DNA from: Chitinophaga sp. sic0106 | GTDB taxonomy: Bacteria > Bacteroidota > Bacteroidia > Chitinophagales > Chitinophagaceae | Reading direction: 5' to 3' | Length of the DNA stretch: 64,000 nt | NCBI RefSeq assembly: GCF_019219075.1 | Contig: NZ_JAHUWJ010000007.1 | Span: 1-64,000 of the forward strand | Part shown: one piece after another, positions 44,225 through 53,535 of the stretch | Layout: each line of letters begins with the position of its first letter | Position numbering within the stretch: the stretch's first letter is position 1 | Program-made: the position numbers and the translations under genes | The notes under the pieces: generated by a model | Told to the model about the DNA's origin: nothing | The model's database searches: none | Seen by the model: only the letters and a program-made list of their open reading frames with translations

Positions 44225-46615
44225 TTAATGAGCCCTGCTGCGCTCCTCCTCATTACCAAAATCCCGTTGCTTAAATTTATTGTTACCTTTTCCCAGTTTA
44301 TAGCTCAGCGCCACCCGGAAACCCCTCGTATCCCCATAGCTACGGACATTAGTTTTGATGGCATTGGAATAATAGCTGATCAACGGACGCTGTGCATTCA
44401 ACAAATCCTCCGCACTCACCGTCACGGATAATTGCTTTTTCAGGAACAATACTTTTACAGATACATCCAGGAGATGCATCGTGGAGATATGAAATATCTG
44501 GTAGCGGCCCGGCAGCTGCAATCCGTAATTGAGACCAAAAAACAAGGTTTTGGCGGCATTGGCGGTGAAGTCATTATTCGTATATATGTAACCGTTATAG
44601 CCCTCGGTAGAGGCAATGAAACCGGTTTTCGACTGCACATGCTGGTAGTTCATATTAAATCCGGTGAAACTATTCCACCAGCTCAGTTTATCCCAGTTAT
44701 AGTAGGTAGAAAGCCCCAGCTGGTAAGTATTAGCATAGTTCAGCGGCGTTTGCCTGGTCACGTTAGTGGCAGGGTCCAAAATGGATAACTCCTGCCCGAA
44801 ATCCGTTACCTGGGAATAATAAAGATTGCTCACCCACTTCTGCTGATGGATATACGAAAACTCCAGATTGTTGATGTAAGAAGGCTTCAGCAGCGGGTTT
44901 CCTTCGGAGTAAAAGTAAGGACTGTTGCGAATCACGAAAGGATTCAGGTAATCAAAATCAGGACGGCGAATTCTACGGCTATACTGCATGGAAAACTGAT
45001 GATTTTCCGCTGCCTGGTAAGTAACATAGGCAGTAGGAAAAAATTGCAGATACTGGTTAGTATTGGTTTGTTGCAAATTATAGGAATACCCTTTTGTTTG
45101 CGTAGCCTCAGCACGCAGCCCCAGCTGGGCCTCCCATTTATCGCGGAGCTTTTTGCCGGCAGAAAAATATAGTGCCTGATTATACTCCTTATAGTTGAAA
45201 ATATTGGACTGGTCAGTGTTTAACACCGGCTCGCCCGTGTGCTGATCGTATACCACCAGGTTGTTGAGTGTGTTGGTATAACTGGCTTTACCACCCAAAC
45301 TCACATTGGCCCATTTGTAAGGCAGGGTTACATCCAGCTTAGCAGCGTAGTTTTGTACCTTGTTCATATTGCTGTTGACAGCTGCAAAATAACTCCCAGG
45401 CAGCATCCCTTTATCCGCACCCAGCTCGTTGCCGGCATATGCCCGGCGATCACTTTTGTGGTAGTTGAAATAATCGACGTCCACAGTGATATTTTTTCCC
45501 AGCGAATCCAGCGTAAACTGATGATGCCAGTTAAGTGCATGCATGGTTGGTTTGCTGTTGGCCTGTACCTCCGTTGTAATATAACCTGCGGGCTGCATAG
45601 TGCCCGTATTGGTACGGGTGGTGAATGGCTGATTCTGTCCATCACGATCCGTAAAGCTGCCCAGGTATTTAAACCCGGTCGCCCAGCGGCGGCTCAGCTG
45701 ATAATCCAGTCCCAGCGTGGTGCTCAGTACGTCGCTACTGGATTTGTCGCTTACCGACTGCCCCCAGGTTTCCCTGGTGTAAAAAATGTCGCTGTTGGTG
45801 GTAGTTAGCAACTGCTGTTTCCCTTTATTCACGGAAGCCTGTAGGGACAACCGATTGCGGTTATAGTTAAAAAGGCCGTTTACATTGCCACCGACATAGG
45901 TTTTTTGCGTGTAGGCGGCACCGATAGTAGCGTCCCAGGTGTTGGGCCTGGCTTTTTTCAACCGGATGTTGATCAGGCCACTGTTTCCCGATGCCACATA
46001 TTTGGCAGGCGGCGTAGTGATCACTTCAATACTTTTGATATTATCGGAGGGAATGGTTTTCAGCAGACTGGCCAGGTCTTCCGCGGAGAGGCGCTGCAAC
46101 CGGTCGTCAATCATTACCAGCACCTCCCCTTTTCCTACGATGGACACATTATCCTGCTGCACTCTTACGCCAGGTGTCGATTTCAGTGCGTCCATGGCCG
46201 TACCGCCGCCAGGCATCGTGGCGTTTTCCACGTTAAAAACGAGGCGGTCTACCTGTTGCTCAATCACCTTTTTGCGGGAAGCAATAGTGACCCCTTGCAA
46301 CTCGGTTACTTCCTGAACAATGATGATACCAAGGTCGATGTCCTTATCCACCAGTAGTACCGTGTCCAGGCAAATCTTACTAAACTGTTTGATGATCAGT
46401 CGGCAGGTAGCTTTTTTTGTTTGGAGAGAGAAGTGACCCAGCGTATCGGTCAGGGCTTGCGCCACCGGCAGGGAATCCTGCTGCATTAACCCGGTATATA
46501 CAAATGGCAGCGCAATGCCTTGTTCGTTCCTGACATTTCCTTTGACTTGGTATTGCTGGCTGTTGGCGTTGGTGTATACCAGGATGGCTGCCAGTAAAAA
46601 GATCATCTGTTTCAT
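44225..46615 (-). CDS. Outer-membrane beta-barrel / TonB-dependent receptor-like protein
   Basis: A protein of 796 residues when started at MKQMIFLLAAILVYTNANS, which gives a signal peptide; 22 further codons upstream are open but lack one. An N-terminal carboxypeptidase-regulatory-like domain (QYQVKGNVRNEQGIALPFVY) is followed by a plug with VEVITTPPAKYVASGNSGLI, and a barrel of the OMP_b-brl_3 type ending VALSYKL and a polar tail. The ligand is unknown. The divergent neighbour pair is a LytS/LytTR system, which may control it or respond to it. Confidence 0.85.
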   Translation of the reverse strand: MKQMIFLLAAILVYTNANSQQYQVKGNVRNEQGIALPFVYTGLMQQDSLPVAQALTDTLGHFSLQTKKATCRLIIKQFSKICLDTVLLVDKDIDLGIIIVQEVTELQGVTIASRKKVIEQQVDRLVFNVENATMPGGGTAMDALKSTPGVRVQQDNVSIVGKGEVLVMIDDRLQRLSAEDLASLLKTIPSDNIKSIEVITTPPAKYVASGNSGLINIRLKKARPNTWDATIGAAYTQKTYVGGNVNGLFNYNRNRLSLQASVNKGKQQLLTTTNSDIFYTRETWGQSVSDKSSSDVLSTTLGLDYQLSRRWATGFKYLGSFTDRDGQNQPFTTRTNTGTMQPAGYITTEVQANSKPTMHALNWHHQFTLDSLGKNITVDVDYFNYHKSDRRAYAGNELGADKGMLPGSYFAAVNSNMNKVQNYAAKLDVTLPYKWANVSLGGKASYTNTLNNLVVYDQHTGEPVLNTDQSNIFNYKEYNQALYFSAGKKLRDKWEAQLGLRAEATQTKGYSYNLQQTNTNQYLQFFPTAYVTYQAAENHQFSMQYSRRIRRPDFDYLNPFVIRNSPYFYSEGNPLLKPSYINNLEFSYIHQQKWVSNLYYSQVTDFGQELSILDPATNVTRQTPLNYANTYQLGLSTYYNWDKLSWWNSFTGFNMNYQHVQSKTGFIASTEGYNGYIYTNNDFTANAAKTLFFGLNYGLQLPGRYQIFHISTMHLLDVSVKVLFLKKQLSVTVSAEDLLNAQRPLISYYSNAIKTNVRSYGDTRGFRVALSYKLGKGNNKFKQRDFGNEEERSRAH

Positions 46616-46731
46616 GCTACGAGTATTGAATGTGGCACAAAACTGCCTGCATTTACAGCCACAAACTACTTTTATCGACAAACCCTGCCCGTTGATCTAC
46701 GAACCCGGCGCCCCGATCATCCTGAAATGAA

Positions 46732-46739
46732 TACATTTG
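46732..46739 (+). promoter_or_regulatory. Candidate -7 box (TACATTTG) of the LytS-type kinase gene
   Basis: TACATTTG is an exact match to TAnnTTTG and ends 16 nt before the start codon. No clear -33 box is visible. Confidence 0.4.
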
Positions 46740-46755
46740 TAAAAAACAATACAGC

Positions 46756-47781
46756 ATGCTGCAACCGGGCACCTTAACGCGTACGAAAGAAGTCATGATC
46801 CATGGGATCTTCTGGCTGCTGGCTGCGTATTTCACCTTCGTAAAAAATCCTTTCCATGCGCAACTGTACACACCTGACCTGTTTTACAGTACCTATGTGA
46901 TCGCATTTGCAGGCACCTTTTATTTTCACTACCTGGTGGTAATGAAGCGGGTGTTCCGGGGTTTCAGCTGGGGTAAGCTGTTGCTGGGCGTACTATTATC
47001 CTGGCTGTTTTTTACAGGCCTGCGTTACCTGTTGGAGCAGGTAATCACACAACTGCTGTATAACCGGGTCAACTATACGAATCCGGATTTGCTCAATTAC
47101 TTAATGGACAACCTCCACTACAGCAGTATGCCTATAATTTTCAGCTCCTTCCTCTGGCTGGGCATCTGGTTCATCCGGCTGCTGGAATACAACGCGGCGA
47201 TACTGGAGGAAAATAAAAATACAGAAATCAAGTTCCTGAAGGCGCAGATCAATCCGCATTTTGTATTCAATACACTCAACAACATTTACTCCATGGTGTA
47301 TTTTCAATCGGAGAATTCATTGCCTGCGATTGAAAAACTCAGCCAGGTGATGCGGTTTACCACCTACGAATCGCAGAAAGAAAAAATCAATCTGCAGGAG
47401 GAAGTGAATTATATACAGGCGTATATTGAGCTGGAACAGCTGCGGCACCAGGAAACCGGGTTTATTCAATTCAGCAGTCATATTGGGCAGGCACATATTG
47501 AAATACCACCGTATGTATTGTCGCCGCTGGTGGAAAACGCCTTAAAGCATGGCAGGGCAGCCGCCGACTCCCCCATTACCATCCGCTTGGATGCAGATCA
47601 CTCGCGGCTGCTATTCCAGGTAGCCAATGACATCGGCACACAAAAAAAAGACAAACTGGGGGGCATAGGCCTGGATAACCTGAAAAAACGATTGGCTATT
47701 TATTACCCAAACCGCCACCAGCTTACGCTCACGCGGGAAAATAACCGGTTTATTGCCGAACTGACAATTAATTTAAAATGA
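46756..47781 (+). CDS. LytS/YehU-type sensor histidine kinase
   Basis: A 341-residue inner-membrane kinase. Four hydrophobic segments occupy residues about 14-150 with no large extracytoplasmic domain. The His_kinase domain has its phospho-acceptor His in LKAQINPHFVFNTLNNIYS (about residue 168), and the HATPase part has VENALKHG and GGIGLDNLKKRL. The signal it senses is unknown. The stop overlaps the start of the response-regulator gene by 4 bp, so the two are made together. Confidence 0.92.
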   Translation: MLQPGTLTRTKEVMIHGIFWLLAAYFTFVKNPFHAQLYTPDLFYSTYVIAFAGTFYFHYLVVMKRVFRGFSWGKLLLGVLLSWLFFTGLRYLLEQVITQLLYNRVNYTNPDLLNYLMDNLHYSSMPIIFSSFLWLGIWFIRLLEYNAAILEENKNTEIKFLKAQINPHFVFNTLNNIYSMVYFQSENSLPAIEKLSQVMRFTTYESQKEKINLQEEVNYIQAYIELEQLRHQETGFIQFSSHIGQAHIEIPPYVLSPLVENALKHGRAAADSPITIRLDADHSRLLFQVANDIGTQKKDKLGGIGLDNLKKRLAIYYPNRHQLTLTRENNRFIAELTINLK

Positions 47782-48476
47782 AGAAGAAGATCAACTGTAT
47801 CATACTGGATGATGAGCCATTTGCGGTGAAACTGATAGCGGACTACGCTTCAAAGGTGCCACAACTGCAGGTGCTCTATGCAGATAGTGACGTATATCAA
47901 GCCATGGAAGTGCTAAACACCCAAACGGTGGACCTGGTATTTCTCGACATACAAATGCCGCAACTAACAGGCATTGAGCTGATGCAACTTTTCAACCGGC
48001 AACATAATTTCATCATCACCTCCGCCTATCCGCAATATGCGCTGGAGACCTATCAGTTCCATGTAATCGACTTCCTCCTAAAACCCATTACCTTCAACAG
48101 GTTTTACCAGAGCATAGAAAAATACAACCGGTGGCAGGAAGCGTTTCAGCCTGCGGAAAACGATCATTTCCTGTTTGTAAAAGCGGACCGAAAGCATTAC
48201 AAAATTTCGCCGGACACGATCATCTATATTGAAGGACTGAAAGATTATATCCGTATCCATACCACCACTGAGAAAATAATGGTGCTGGAAAACATGAAAG
48301 CCATCATGGAGCAACTGCCGCCGCAGCAGTTTGTGCGTATACACCGCTCCTATATTATTCCGCTGAATAAAATAAAAGTAATTGAAGGCAATCAGATTCA
48401 ATTGTCGGACGGGACTTTCCTGCCCATAGGGGAAACTTACCGCAAGCTGGTGGGGGAATGGATAGCCAAAAAATAG
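47778..48476 (+). CDS. LytTR-family response regulator
   Basis: A 232-residue regulator. The receiver domain has the acidic pair in LDDEP (about 10-12) and the phospho-acceptor Asp in LVFLDIQMPQ (about residue 57); the conserved Lys is in DFLLKPI. The C-terminal LytTR DNA-binding domain (about 130-232) has IIYIEGLKDYIRIHT and FVRIHRSYIIPLNKI. It is coupled to the kinase gene by a 4-bp overlap. The divergent outer-membrane receptor gene is an obvious candidate target. Confidence 0.92.
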   Translation: MKKKINCIILDDEPFAVKLIADYASKVPQLQVLYADSDVYQAMEVLNTQTVDLVFLDIQMPQLTGIELMQLFNRQHNFIITSAYPQYALETYQFHVIDFLLKPITFNRFYQSIEKYNRWQEAFQPAENDHFLFVKADRKHYKISPDTIIYIEGLKDYIRIHTTTEKIMVLENMKAIMEQLPPQQFVRIHRSYIIPLNKIKVIEGNQIQLSDGTFLPIGETYRKLVGEWIAKK

Positions 48477-48524
48477 TTCAAAAAGGTTAACTTTAGAGAC
48501 GGGAAGATTAGATACCCTGCCAAC

Positions 48525-49343
48525 ATGCAATTTTTACCATCCGCCCTATTAGCGCCCTACATTAAGAGCTATACCGTTGTTACCATTGAACAGGATATCG
48601 ACAACGAAGTCTTTTACCCCAGTGGTTATGTAGACCTCGTCATCAACATTTCCGCAGGGGCGGCGGCCACCATTATAAACGGGCGGAAGAAAGACACCCC
48701 TGCCATTGAACTGCTGGGGCACCTGACGCTTCCTACCCGTTTAACAGTAAAGAAAGGCACTACAGTACTCATCGCCCGCATCTACCCTCACGCCAGTACG
48801 TTGTTTTTCCCATATCCGCTATCGGAGTTTACCAACTACGCCACGGACCTGTACGATGTACAGTTGCTGGAAAGCAGGCAACTCTTTTACCGGGTGATGG
48901 AAGCGGAGCCGGTGGTGCAAAAGATCAGGGTATTGGAGAATTATCTCCTTCTGCAGCTGGCAAAGAATGAAAAGCAACTGAAAAAGGTAACGCTGGTACA
49001 GCAGTTATCCCACCAGGTATTATCCGATCCTTCGCAACTGGATTTATCCTCTTTGTCGCGGAATGCCGGCATATCAGCGCGGTACATCCAAAAGCTCTAT
49101 ATGTCCAACATAGGCCTGAGCCCTGCAGCCTTTGCTGCAATTGTACGTTTCAACAAGAGTTTGCAACAGGTGTTGCACTCCCCTGTTTCGCTTACGGCTA
49201 TTGCCTATGAATGTGGGTATTATGATCAGGCGCATTTCATCAGGGAGTTCCGGAAGTTTACCGGCATTACTCCTTCCGATGCCCGGCGTTCGCTCACAAA
49301 AAATGACGAAGCGTATCAGCAGGCGGTGAATATTGGATTTTAG
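48525..49343 (+). CDS. AraC-family transcriptional regulator
   Basis: A 272-residue regulator with an N-terminal sensing domain of the DUF6597 type (LAPYIKSYTVV ... FYPSGYVDLVINI) and a C-terminal AraC DNA-binding domain with two helix-turn-helix units (LSSLSRNAGISARYIQKLY; LTAIAYECGYYDQAHFIREF). It begins 48 nt after the LytTR gene and may be partly co-transcribed, although TAACTTTA at 48488-48495 could be its own -7 box. Its targets are unknown. Confidence 0.9.
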   Translation: MQFLPSALLAPYIKSYTVVTIEQDIDNEVFYPSGYVDLVINISAGAAATIINGRKKDTPAIELLGHLTLPTRLTVKKGTTVLIARIYPHASTLFFPYPLSEFTNYATDLYDVQLLESRQLFYRVMEAEPVVQKIRVLENYLLLQLAKNEKQLKKVTLVQQLSHQVLSDPSQLDLSSLSRNAGISARYIQKLYMSNIGLSPAAFAAIVRFNKSLQQVLHSPVSLTAIAYECGYYDQAHFIREFRKFTGITPSDARRSLTKNDEAYQQAVNIGF

Positions 49344-49349
49344 TGATTA

Positions 49350-49796
49350 TTATTTCACAGGATGGTTGCTGCTAAACATATCCCGGTGCATTTTCCAGCC
49401 GGCACTGGTTTTCTTCCATATGACCACCACTTTCCCATCATCGATTTTGTGGCCACGCAGGTCCGTCATCACATAGAAACTTTCCTCTGTTACAAAATCT
49501 TTCGCATCGCCGTACAGATGCTGAATATTGAACTTAACATGTATCTGGGGACCATCTTTAAAAAATTTCGCCAGATTAGCCTTCCCACACACCGGCGCAG
49601 CACCCGGCGGGAACAGGCAGGCATCATCTGTATAGCAAGTAAGCACACTACCGTCATTTTTGAGGGCCAGGTCCCCGTAGTTGGCATTACTGGCTTCGAT
49701 AGCTGTTCTGGCCTCCTTTAACAGTTTATCGTCGGATTGGGCAATGGCCAGGCAAGAGATCAACAAGCAAGCGGTTAAGAACAGGATTTGTTTCAT
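49350..49796 (-). CDS. SnoaL/NTF2-like secreted protein
   Basis: A 148-residue protein when started at MKQILFLTACLLISCLAIAQ, a clear signal peptide. The rest fits the NTF2-like ketosteroid-isomerase/SnoaL fold common in Bacteroidota (AIEASNANYGDLALKNDG, CGKANLAKFFKDG, VVVIWKKTSAGWKMHRDMFSSN). Such proteins often lack a known activity. It ends 6 nt from the convergent AraC gene. Confidence 0.8.
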   Translation of the reverse strand: MKQILFLTACLLISCLAIAQSDDKLLKEARTAIEASNANYGDLALKNDGSVLTCYTDDACLFPPGAAPVCGKANLAKFFKDGPQIHVKFNIQHLYGDAKDFVTEESFYVMTDLRGHKIDDGKVVVIWKKTSAGWKMHRDMFSSNHPVK

Positions 49797-49891
49797 GGGT
49801 TTATTTTTACACAAAGGAAGCTAATGCGATGGAGCCAGAATTGTATAAAAGCGAACAAATCAAAAAATTCATAGGCCGTGGACGCACATGC

Positions 49892-50431
49892 TTACAGCGT
49901 CACCATTTGTGGCACATGGCCCGTAGCCGGTATAAATTCCTTCATCACCCATTCCATAGGAAGCTTGAGGTAGCTGGTGGTGGTACCATCGCTGCAGCCG
50001 TACCAGGGCTCCTGCAGCACCTCCTGATCTATTACCAGCTGTATCTGCTCCTCCTTATCCAGCAGCAGGCCGAAAACAGTGGCCGCTCCAACCGCTACCC
50101 CTACCATGGATTGCAATAGCTCCACCGGCGCAAATGACACGCGGGAAACTCCCAGCGCAGCGCTGAAATCTTTGGTAACAAAAGGTTTGGCAGCAGTGGT
50201 AATTGCCAGGTAAAACCGGGTTTGCTGGCGGTTGCAAAGGAATAACGTTTTCACCGTTTTCATTTGCAGGCGCTCATCGATCATGATGCAGTCCTCCATG
50301 GTGATGGCTGGCTCACAGTCCACCCGTTCGAATGGAACGGCCTTTTCCTGTAATAGTGTATATACCATTTGCTGCAGCGGTGTCTTAAATTCCAGTGGTG
50401 CAGTCGCTTTAGCCTCACTTACAAAAATCAT
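49892..50431 (-). CDS. YbaK/PrdX-type aminoacyl-tRNA deacylase-like protein
   Basis: A 179-residue cytosolic protein of the YbaK/ProX family, which hydrolyses mischarged tRNA such as Ala-tRNA(Pro). Visible landmarks are the family Lys in MKTVKTLFLC and the segment SMVGVAVGAATVFGLLLDKE, followed by VVIDQEVLQEP-like and PATGHVP elements. It is a free-standing domain of the prolyl-tRNA-synthetase-associated type. The N-terminus is about ten residues longer than usual, so a later start is possible. Confidence 0.85.
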   Translation of the reverse strand: MIFVSEAKATAPLEFKTPLQQMVYTLLQEKAVPFERVDCEPAITMEDCIMIDERLQMKTVKTLFLCNRQQTRFYLAITTAAKPFVTKDFSAALGVSRVSFAPVELLQSMVGVAVGAATVFGLLLDKEEQIQLVIDQEVLQEPWYGCSDGTTTSYLKLPMEWVMKEFIPATGHVPQMVTL

Positions 50432-50491
50432 AAAAAGTAGTTCCGGTTTGTGGTCAAAGATAGCCGTTGACCGTTGAAAATCAAAAGGCGG

Positions 50492-51115
50492 CTATTGCTT
50501 CCACTTTACGCTGCGTACAATCTCGTAAGTATACAAGGGTACTGACCAGCCCAGCCAGAACAGCGGCACCGTAACCGCTTCGAAGCTGCCAAGCTCCTGT
50601 ATGGCCGGTATCTTATACAAAAAACCTGAAATCAGGAATGCGACAGTCACGATGTAACTACGGATCATCCATTCCTTATGCAGCTTAAACTGCCTTTTAA
50701 CAGCTGTAATCCAGGCGATGAAACTGCTGGTGATCCATACAGAAGCCCATACCTGCAAAGTGAATGCATAGGCCCAGTTGACATGATAGGCGGAGGTAAA
50801 TGATAGTACGAGTGCTGATATACTGCTGCTGAGGATAGCCAGCAAATAGATATACCCGATACCGCGATGCAGCAACGGACTGAAGTTACGCAGCTTGGGC
50901 CAGAACTGCAGGGCGCCGGAGATCAGCGCACCACCACCGGAGGTGATATGTGTGATCAGGAAATACCGTTGCCTGAAATATTTGCCCAGTGCTTCGGGCG
51001 TCATAGCCAGGTAATGATCCGCCCCGTGCATAAACAGCCAGGTTACAAAGAAAACACCTATCCATATAATCAGGGGTAATAAGTCGCTGTACTGTAGTCT
51101 GATATTCTTCTCCAT
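50492..51115 (-). CDS. DUF2306 family membrane protein
   Basis: A 207-residue protein when started at MEKNIRLQYSD; eight more codons are open upstream. Six or seven hydrophobic segments are visible, with conserved HITSGGGALISGALQF and HRGIGYIYLLAIL (His residues in helices) and the HKEWMIRSY motif of the DUF2306 family. The function is unknown. It is divergent from the HxlR regulator, a common arrangement when the regulator controls its neighbour. Confidence 0.85.
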   Translation of the reverse strand: MEKNIRLQYSDLLPLIIWIGVFFVTWLFMHGADHYLAMTPEALGKYFRQRYFLITHITSGGGALISGALQFWPKLRNFSPLLHRGIGYIYLLAILSSSISALVLSFTSAYHVNWAYAFTLQVWASVWITSSFIAWITAVKRQFKLHKEWMIRSYIVTVAFLISGFLYKIPAIQELGSFEAVTVPLFWLGWSVPLYTYEIVRSVKWKQ

Positions 51116-51123
51116 GTTGCTAA

Positions 51124-51131
51124 TAATTTTG
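51124..51131 (+). promoter_or_regulatory. TAnnTTTG box in the DUF2306/HxlR spacer
   Basis: TAATTTTG matches the -7 consensus exactly but lies 114 nt before the HxlR start. A nearer, one-mismatch box TAACTTTA is at 51219-51226, 19 nt before the start. Either could serve the regulator. Confidence 0.3.
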
Positions 51132-51245
51132 TGGTACAAATATCCATGGAAGCAAAGGCCTGCGCAATAACCGAAAAAAGATTCGGTATGGAGGCTGCGG
51201 CTGCATCACGATATTCTGTAACTTTAACCGGTAAGCCATACAAAC

Positions 51246-51602
51246 ATGTATACAAGAAAAATAGAAGAAGACCTGGACTGCGGCCTCATCCTCGGTATGA
51301 AAGTACTGGGAGGCAAGTGGAAATGCTGCATTCTCGACGCTATCCATAAAGGTTTTACCAGACCCAGCGAGATTACCCGCAGCATCAAAGAAGCATCCCC
51401 GCGGGTAATAGAAATGCAGCTGGCGGAGTTGCTGTTTTTTGGGGTGATTGAAAAAAAACAGGAAAATGAGCAGGTGTATCCCAAACATACCGCCTACCGC
51501 CTGACACCACTGGGTGAAACCCTGCTGCCTATCCTTTCCCAAATCGATGCCTGGGGCTTGCAACACGCAGACCTCATCAAGGAACGGCTGACAGAAATAT
51601 AA
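51246..51602 (+). CDS. HxlR-family transcriptional regulator
   Basis: A 118-residue winged-helix regulator. The family features are present: CGLILGMKVLGGKWKCCILD near the N-terminus, RPSEITRSIKEASPRVIEMQL as the recognition region, and YRLTPLGETLLPIL in the wing and dimer helix. HxlR proteins often sense redox or reactive electrophiles through cysteines; here Cys residues are at about 12 and 27-28. It is divergent from the DUF2306 gene, its likely target. Confidence 0.9.
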   Translation: MYTRKIEEDLDCGLILGMKVLGGKWKCCILDAIHKGFTRPSEITRSIKEASPRVIEMQLAELLFFGVIEKKQENEQVYPKHTAYRLTPLGETLLPILSQIDAWGLQHADLIKERLTEI

Positions 51603-51653
51603 TTTTTATAGCACAGGCAACCAATCCCGTGCATATCCCGTATATCCACATAA

Positions 51654-51670
51654 TTCAGAATTTACACAGA
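51654..51670 (+). promoter_or_regulatory. Direct repeat TTCAGA-N5-CACAGA before the OmpR-type regulator
   Basis: TTCAGA at 51654-51659 and CACAGA at 51665-51670 are 11 bp apart, the usual step for OmpR-family dimers. The start codon is 21 nt downstream. The same half-site at the same step occurs before the DUF4856 gene, suggesting autoregulation. Confidence 0.4.
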
Positions 51671-51691
51671 ATTGAACAATACATTTATCGA

Positions 51692-52366
51692 ATGAAGATT
51701 CTAATTATAGAAGATGAACCGGAGCTGGCAAAGAGTATGGGCGTATACCTCCGGGAGGAGGGCTATACCTGCGACTTTGCGACTGATTATACCGAAGGGA
51801 TGGAAAAAATTCATGCCTGTAACTACGATTGCATCCTGCTGGACATCATGCTGCCGGGTGGCAACGGCCTCGCCATCGTGGAGGAACTGCGGCGACTGAA
51901 AAAGAACGATGGCACCATTATTATCTCCGCTAAAAACTCCCTGGACGACCGCATCAAAGGCCTGCACCTGGGAGCCGACGACTATATATCAAAACCATTT
52001 TACCTTTCTGAACTCTCTGCCCGCATTTTTTCGCTGATCAGGCGCAGGCAGCTGGGTAATGTCAATATTATTGAGCAAAAAGAACTGAAAGTGGACGTGC
52101 TTGGCAAAGAAGTGACCATTCACGACAAACCGATCGTACTTACAAAAAAGGAATTCGGATTATTATTGCTGTTGATGAGCAACGCCAACAGGGTATTATC
52201 AAAATCCGCTCTGGCAGAGCATATTTCCGGTGCCGGCGTGGTGGATTTCGATAGCTATGACCACGTATACGCACATATTAAAAATCTAAAAAAGAAACTC
52301 TTTGATGGCGGCTGCGGCAACTACCTCCGTACAATTTATGGAACGGGCTATAAATGGGAGATATGA
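51692..52366 (+). CDS. OmpR/PhoB-family response regulator
   Basis: A 224-residue regulator when started at MKILIIEDEP; 21 codons further upstream are open but unlike a receiver domain. The receiver has the acidic pocket EDE (7-9), phospho-acceptor Asp in CILLDIMLPGG (residue 51) and the Lys in DDYISKPF. The C-terminal winged helix shows LTKKEFGLLLLLMSN and LRTIYGTGYKWEI. Its stop overlaps the histidine-kinase start by 13 nt. Repeats before its own gene and before the DUF4856 gene make it the likely controller of the downstream uptake operon. Confidence 0.93.
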   Translation: MKILIIEDEPELAKSMGVYLREEGYTCDFATDYTEGMEKIHACNYDCILLDIMLPGGNGLAIVEELRRLKKNDGTIIISAKNSLDDRIKGLHLGADDYISKPFYLSELSARIFSLIRRRQLGNVNIIEQKELKVDVLGKEVTIHDKPIVLTKKEFGLLLLLMSNANRVLSKSALAEHISGAGVVDFDSYDHVYAHIKNLKKKLFDGGCGNYLRTIYGTGYKWEI

Positions 52367-53406
52367 GTAAACTGCTGAATTATTCCCTTCGTAAAATTAT
52401 CATTTGCGCCGGCATTGTGCTGGTTGGCAGTATCCCTATCTATTACTTCGCCATCAGCCGGCTGTGGCAATACGAAATGGAAGAGCATAATGTGATGCTC
52501 ACCACCGAGGCCGCCCGGGAAGACAGCTTCCTGATCATTGGTGCTGTTACGCTGCTCAGCGTCGTCTTTTTCATTTTCCTGCTGGGTGCGCTGATTTTAA
52601 TGAACCGGATGCTATCAAAGAGGATGTGGCAGCCGTTTTACGAGAGTCTGGCCGAAATGAAGGCCTTCAACCTCCACCAGCCTCACGACATCAGCTTCAA
52701 AAAAACCGGCATCACCGAATTCGATGATCTTAACACCAGCCTGGAAAAGCTGCTGACAGCCAACATCAACATCTACAACCAGCAAAAGGAATTTGCCGAT
52801 AATGCCTCCCATGAGTTGCAAACACCGCTGGCGGTGGTGCAGTCTAAACTGGACCTGCTGTCGCAAAGCGAGCAACTGAACGATGCACAGTTTCAGCTGA
52901 TCGAAGAAGCGTTGTTTGCACTATCACGCGTGAGCAGAATCAACAAAAATCTGCTGTTGCTGACTAAAATTGAAAACAGCCAGTTTGCAGATAAGGTACA
53001 GGTAGACATGAGTGCCGTGCTGGAAGAACTGCTCTCCCAGTTATCTTTTTATTTTGAAGAAAAGGAACTCACCTTGCAAATGGACATCGTACCGGGCGTG
53101 CTGGTAGAGGGCAACCGGATCCTGCTCGAAATTCTGCTGGGCAACCTGCTCACGAATGCGATCCGCCATAGCACCACTCCCGGCACGGTGCATATCACCT
53201 TACGTCCAGATCACCTATCTATAAAAAATTCCGGAAAAACAGCATTGCTGGAGGAGCAGCTGTTTAAAAGGTTTGCCATTACTTCTTCCCATAGTTCCGG
53301 CTCTGGTCTGGGACTGGCGCTGATAAAGCAGATCTGTACCCGGTATGGGTGGCAGGTGGAATATCAGTTTGATGCTTCCTTGCATATTTTCAGGATCACT
53401 TTTTAA
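52354..53406 (+). CDS. Sensor histidine kinase
   Basis: A 350-residue kinase with two transmembrane segments (about 13-33 and 59-82) flanking a short extracytoplasmic loop of about 25 residues, so it senses the membrane or a partner more likely than a large ligand. The H-box is FADNASHELQTPLAV (His about 153), the N-box GNLLTNAIRHS, and the G-box SSGSGLGLALIKQ. It starts inside the end of the regulator gene; a second ATG three codons on is also possible. The loop is rich in Glu, His and Met, which would fit a metal signal. Confidence 0.92.
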   Translation: MGDMSKLLNYSLRKIIICAGIVLVGSIPIYYFAISRLWQYEMEEHNVMLTTEAAREDSFLIIGAVTLLSVVFFIFLLGALILMNRMLSKRMWQPFYESLAEMKAFNLHQPHDISFKKTGITEFDDLNTSLEKLLTANINIYNQQKEFADNASHELQTPLAVVQSKLDLLSQSEQLNDAQFQLIEEALFALSRVSRINKNLLLLTKIENSQFADKVQVDMSAVLEELLSQLSFYFEEKELTLQMDIVPGVLVEGNRILLEILLGNLLTNAIRHSTTPGTVHITLRPDHLSIKNSGKTALLEEQLFKRFAITSSHSSGSGLGLALIKQICTRYGWQVEYQFDASLHIFRITF

Positions 53407-53423
53407 TTTTGAGGCCCTGACAA

Positions 53424-53477
53424 CACCCATGCCTTCGGCACGGGTGCTATCAGTGGGTAGAGACTACGTCTCTACCC
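53424..53477. repeat. Paired hairpins, REP-like
   Basis: Hairpin one (53424-53446) has a 10-bp stem with one mismatch around TTC; hairpin two (53455-53477) has a perfect stem GGGTAGAGAC/GTCTCTACCC around TAC. Twin hairpins of this kind after a gene resemble dispersed REP elements, but no second copy is seen in the window, so they may simply terminate the kinase transcript. Confidence 0.45.
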
Positions 53478-53535
53478 CCGAACCTGGCGTGTTTACTCGG
53501 CTATCAGCCATGGATACACGCAGTCCAAAAATAAA

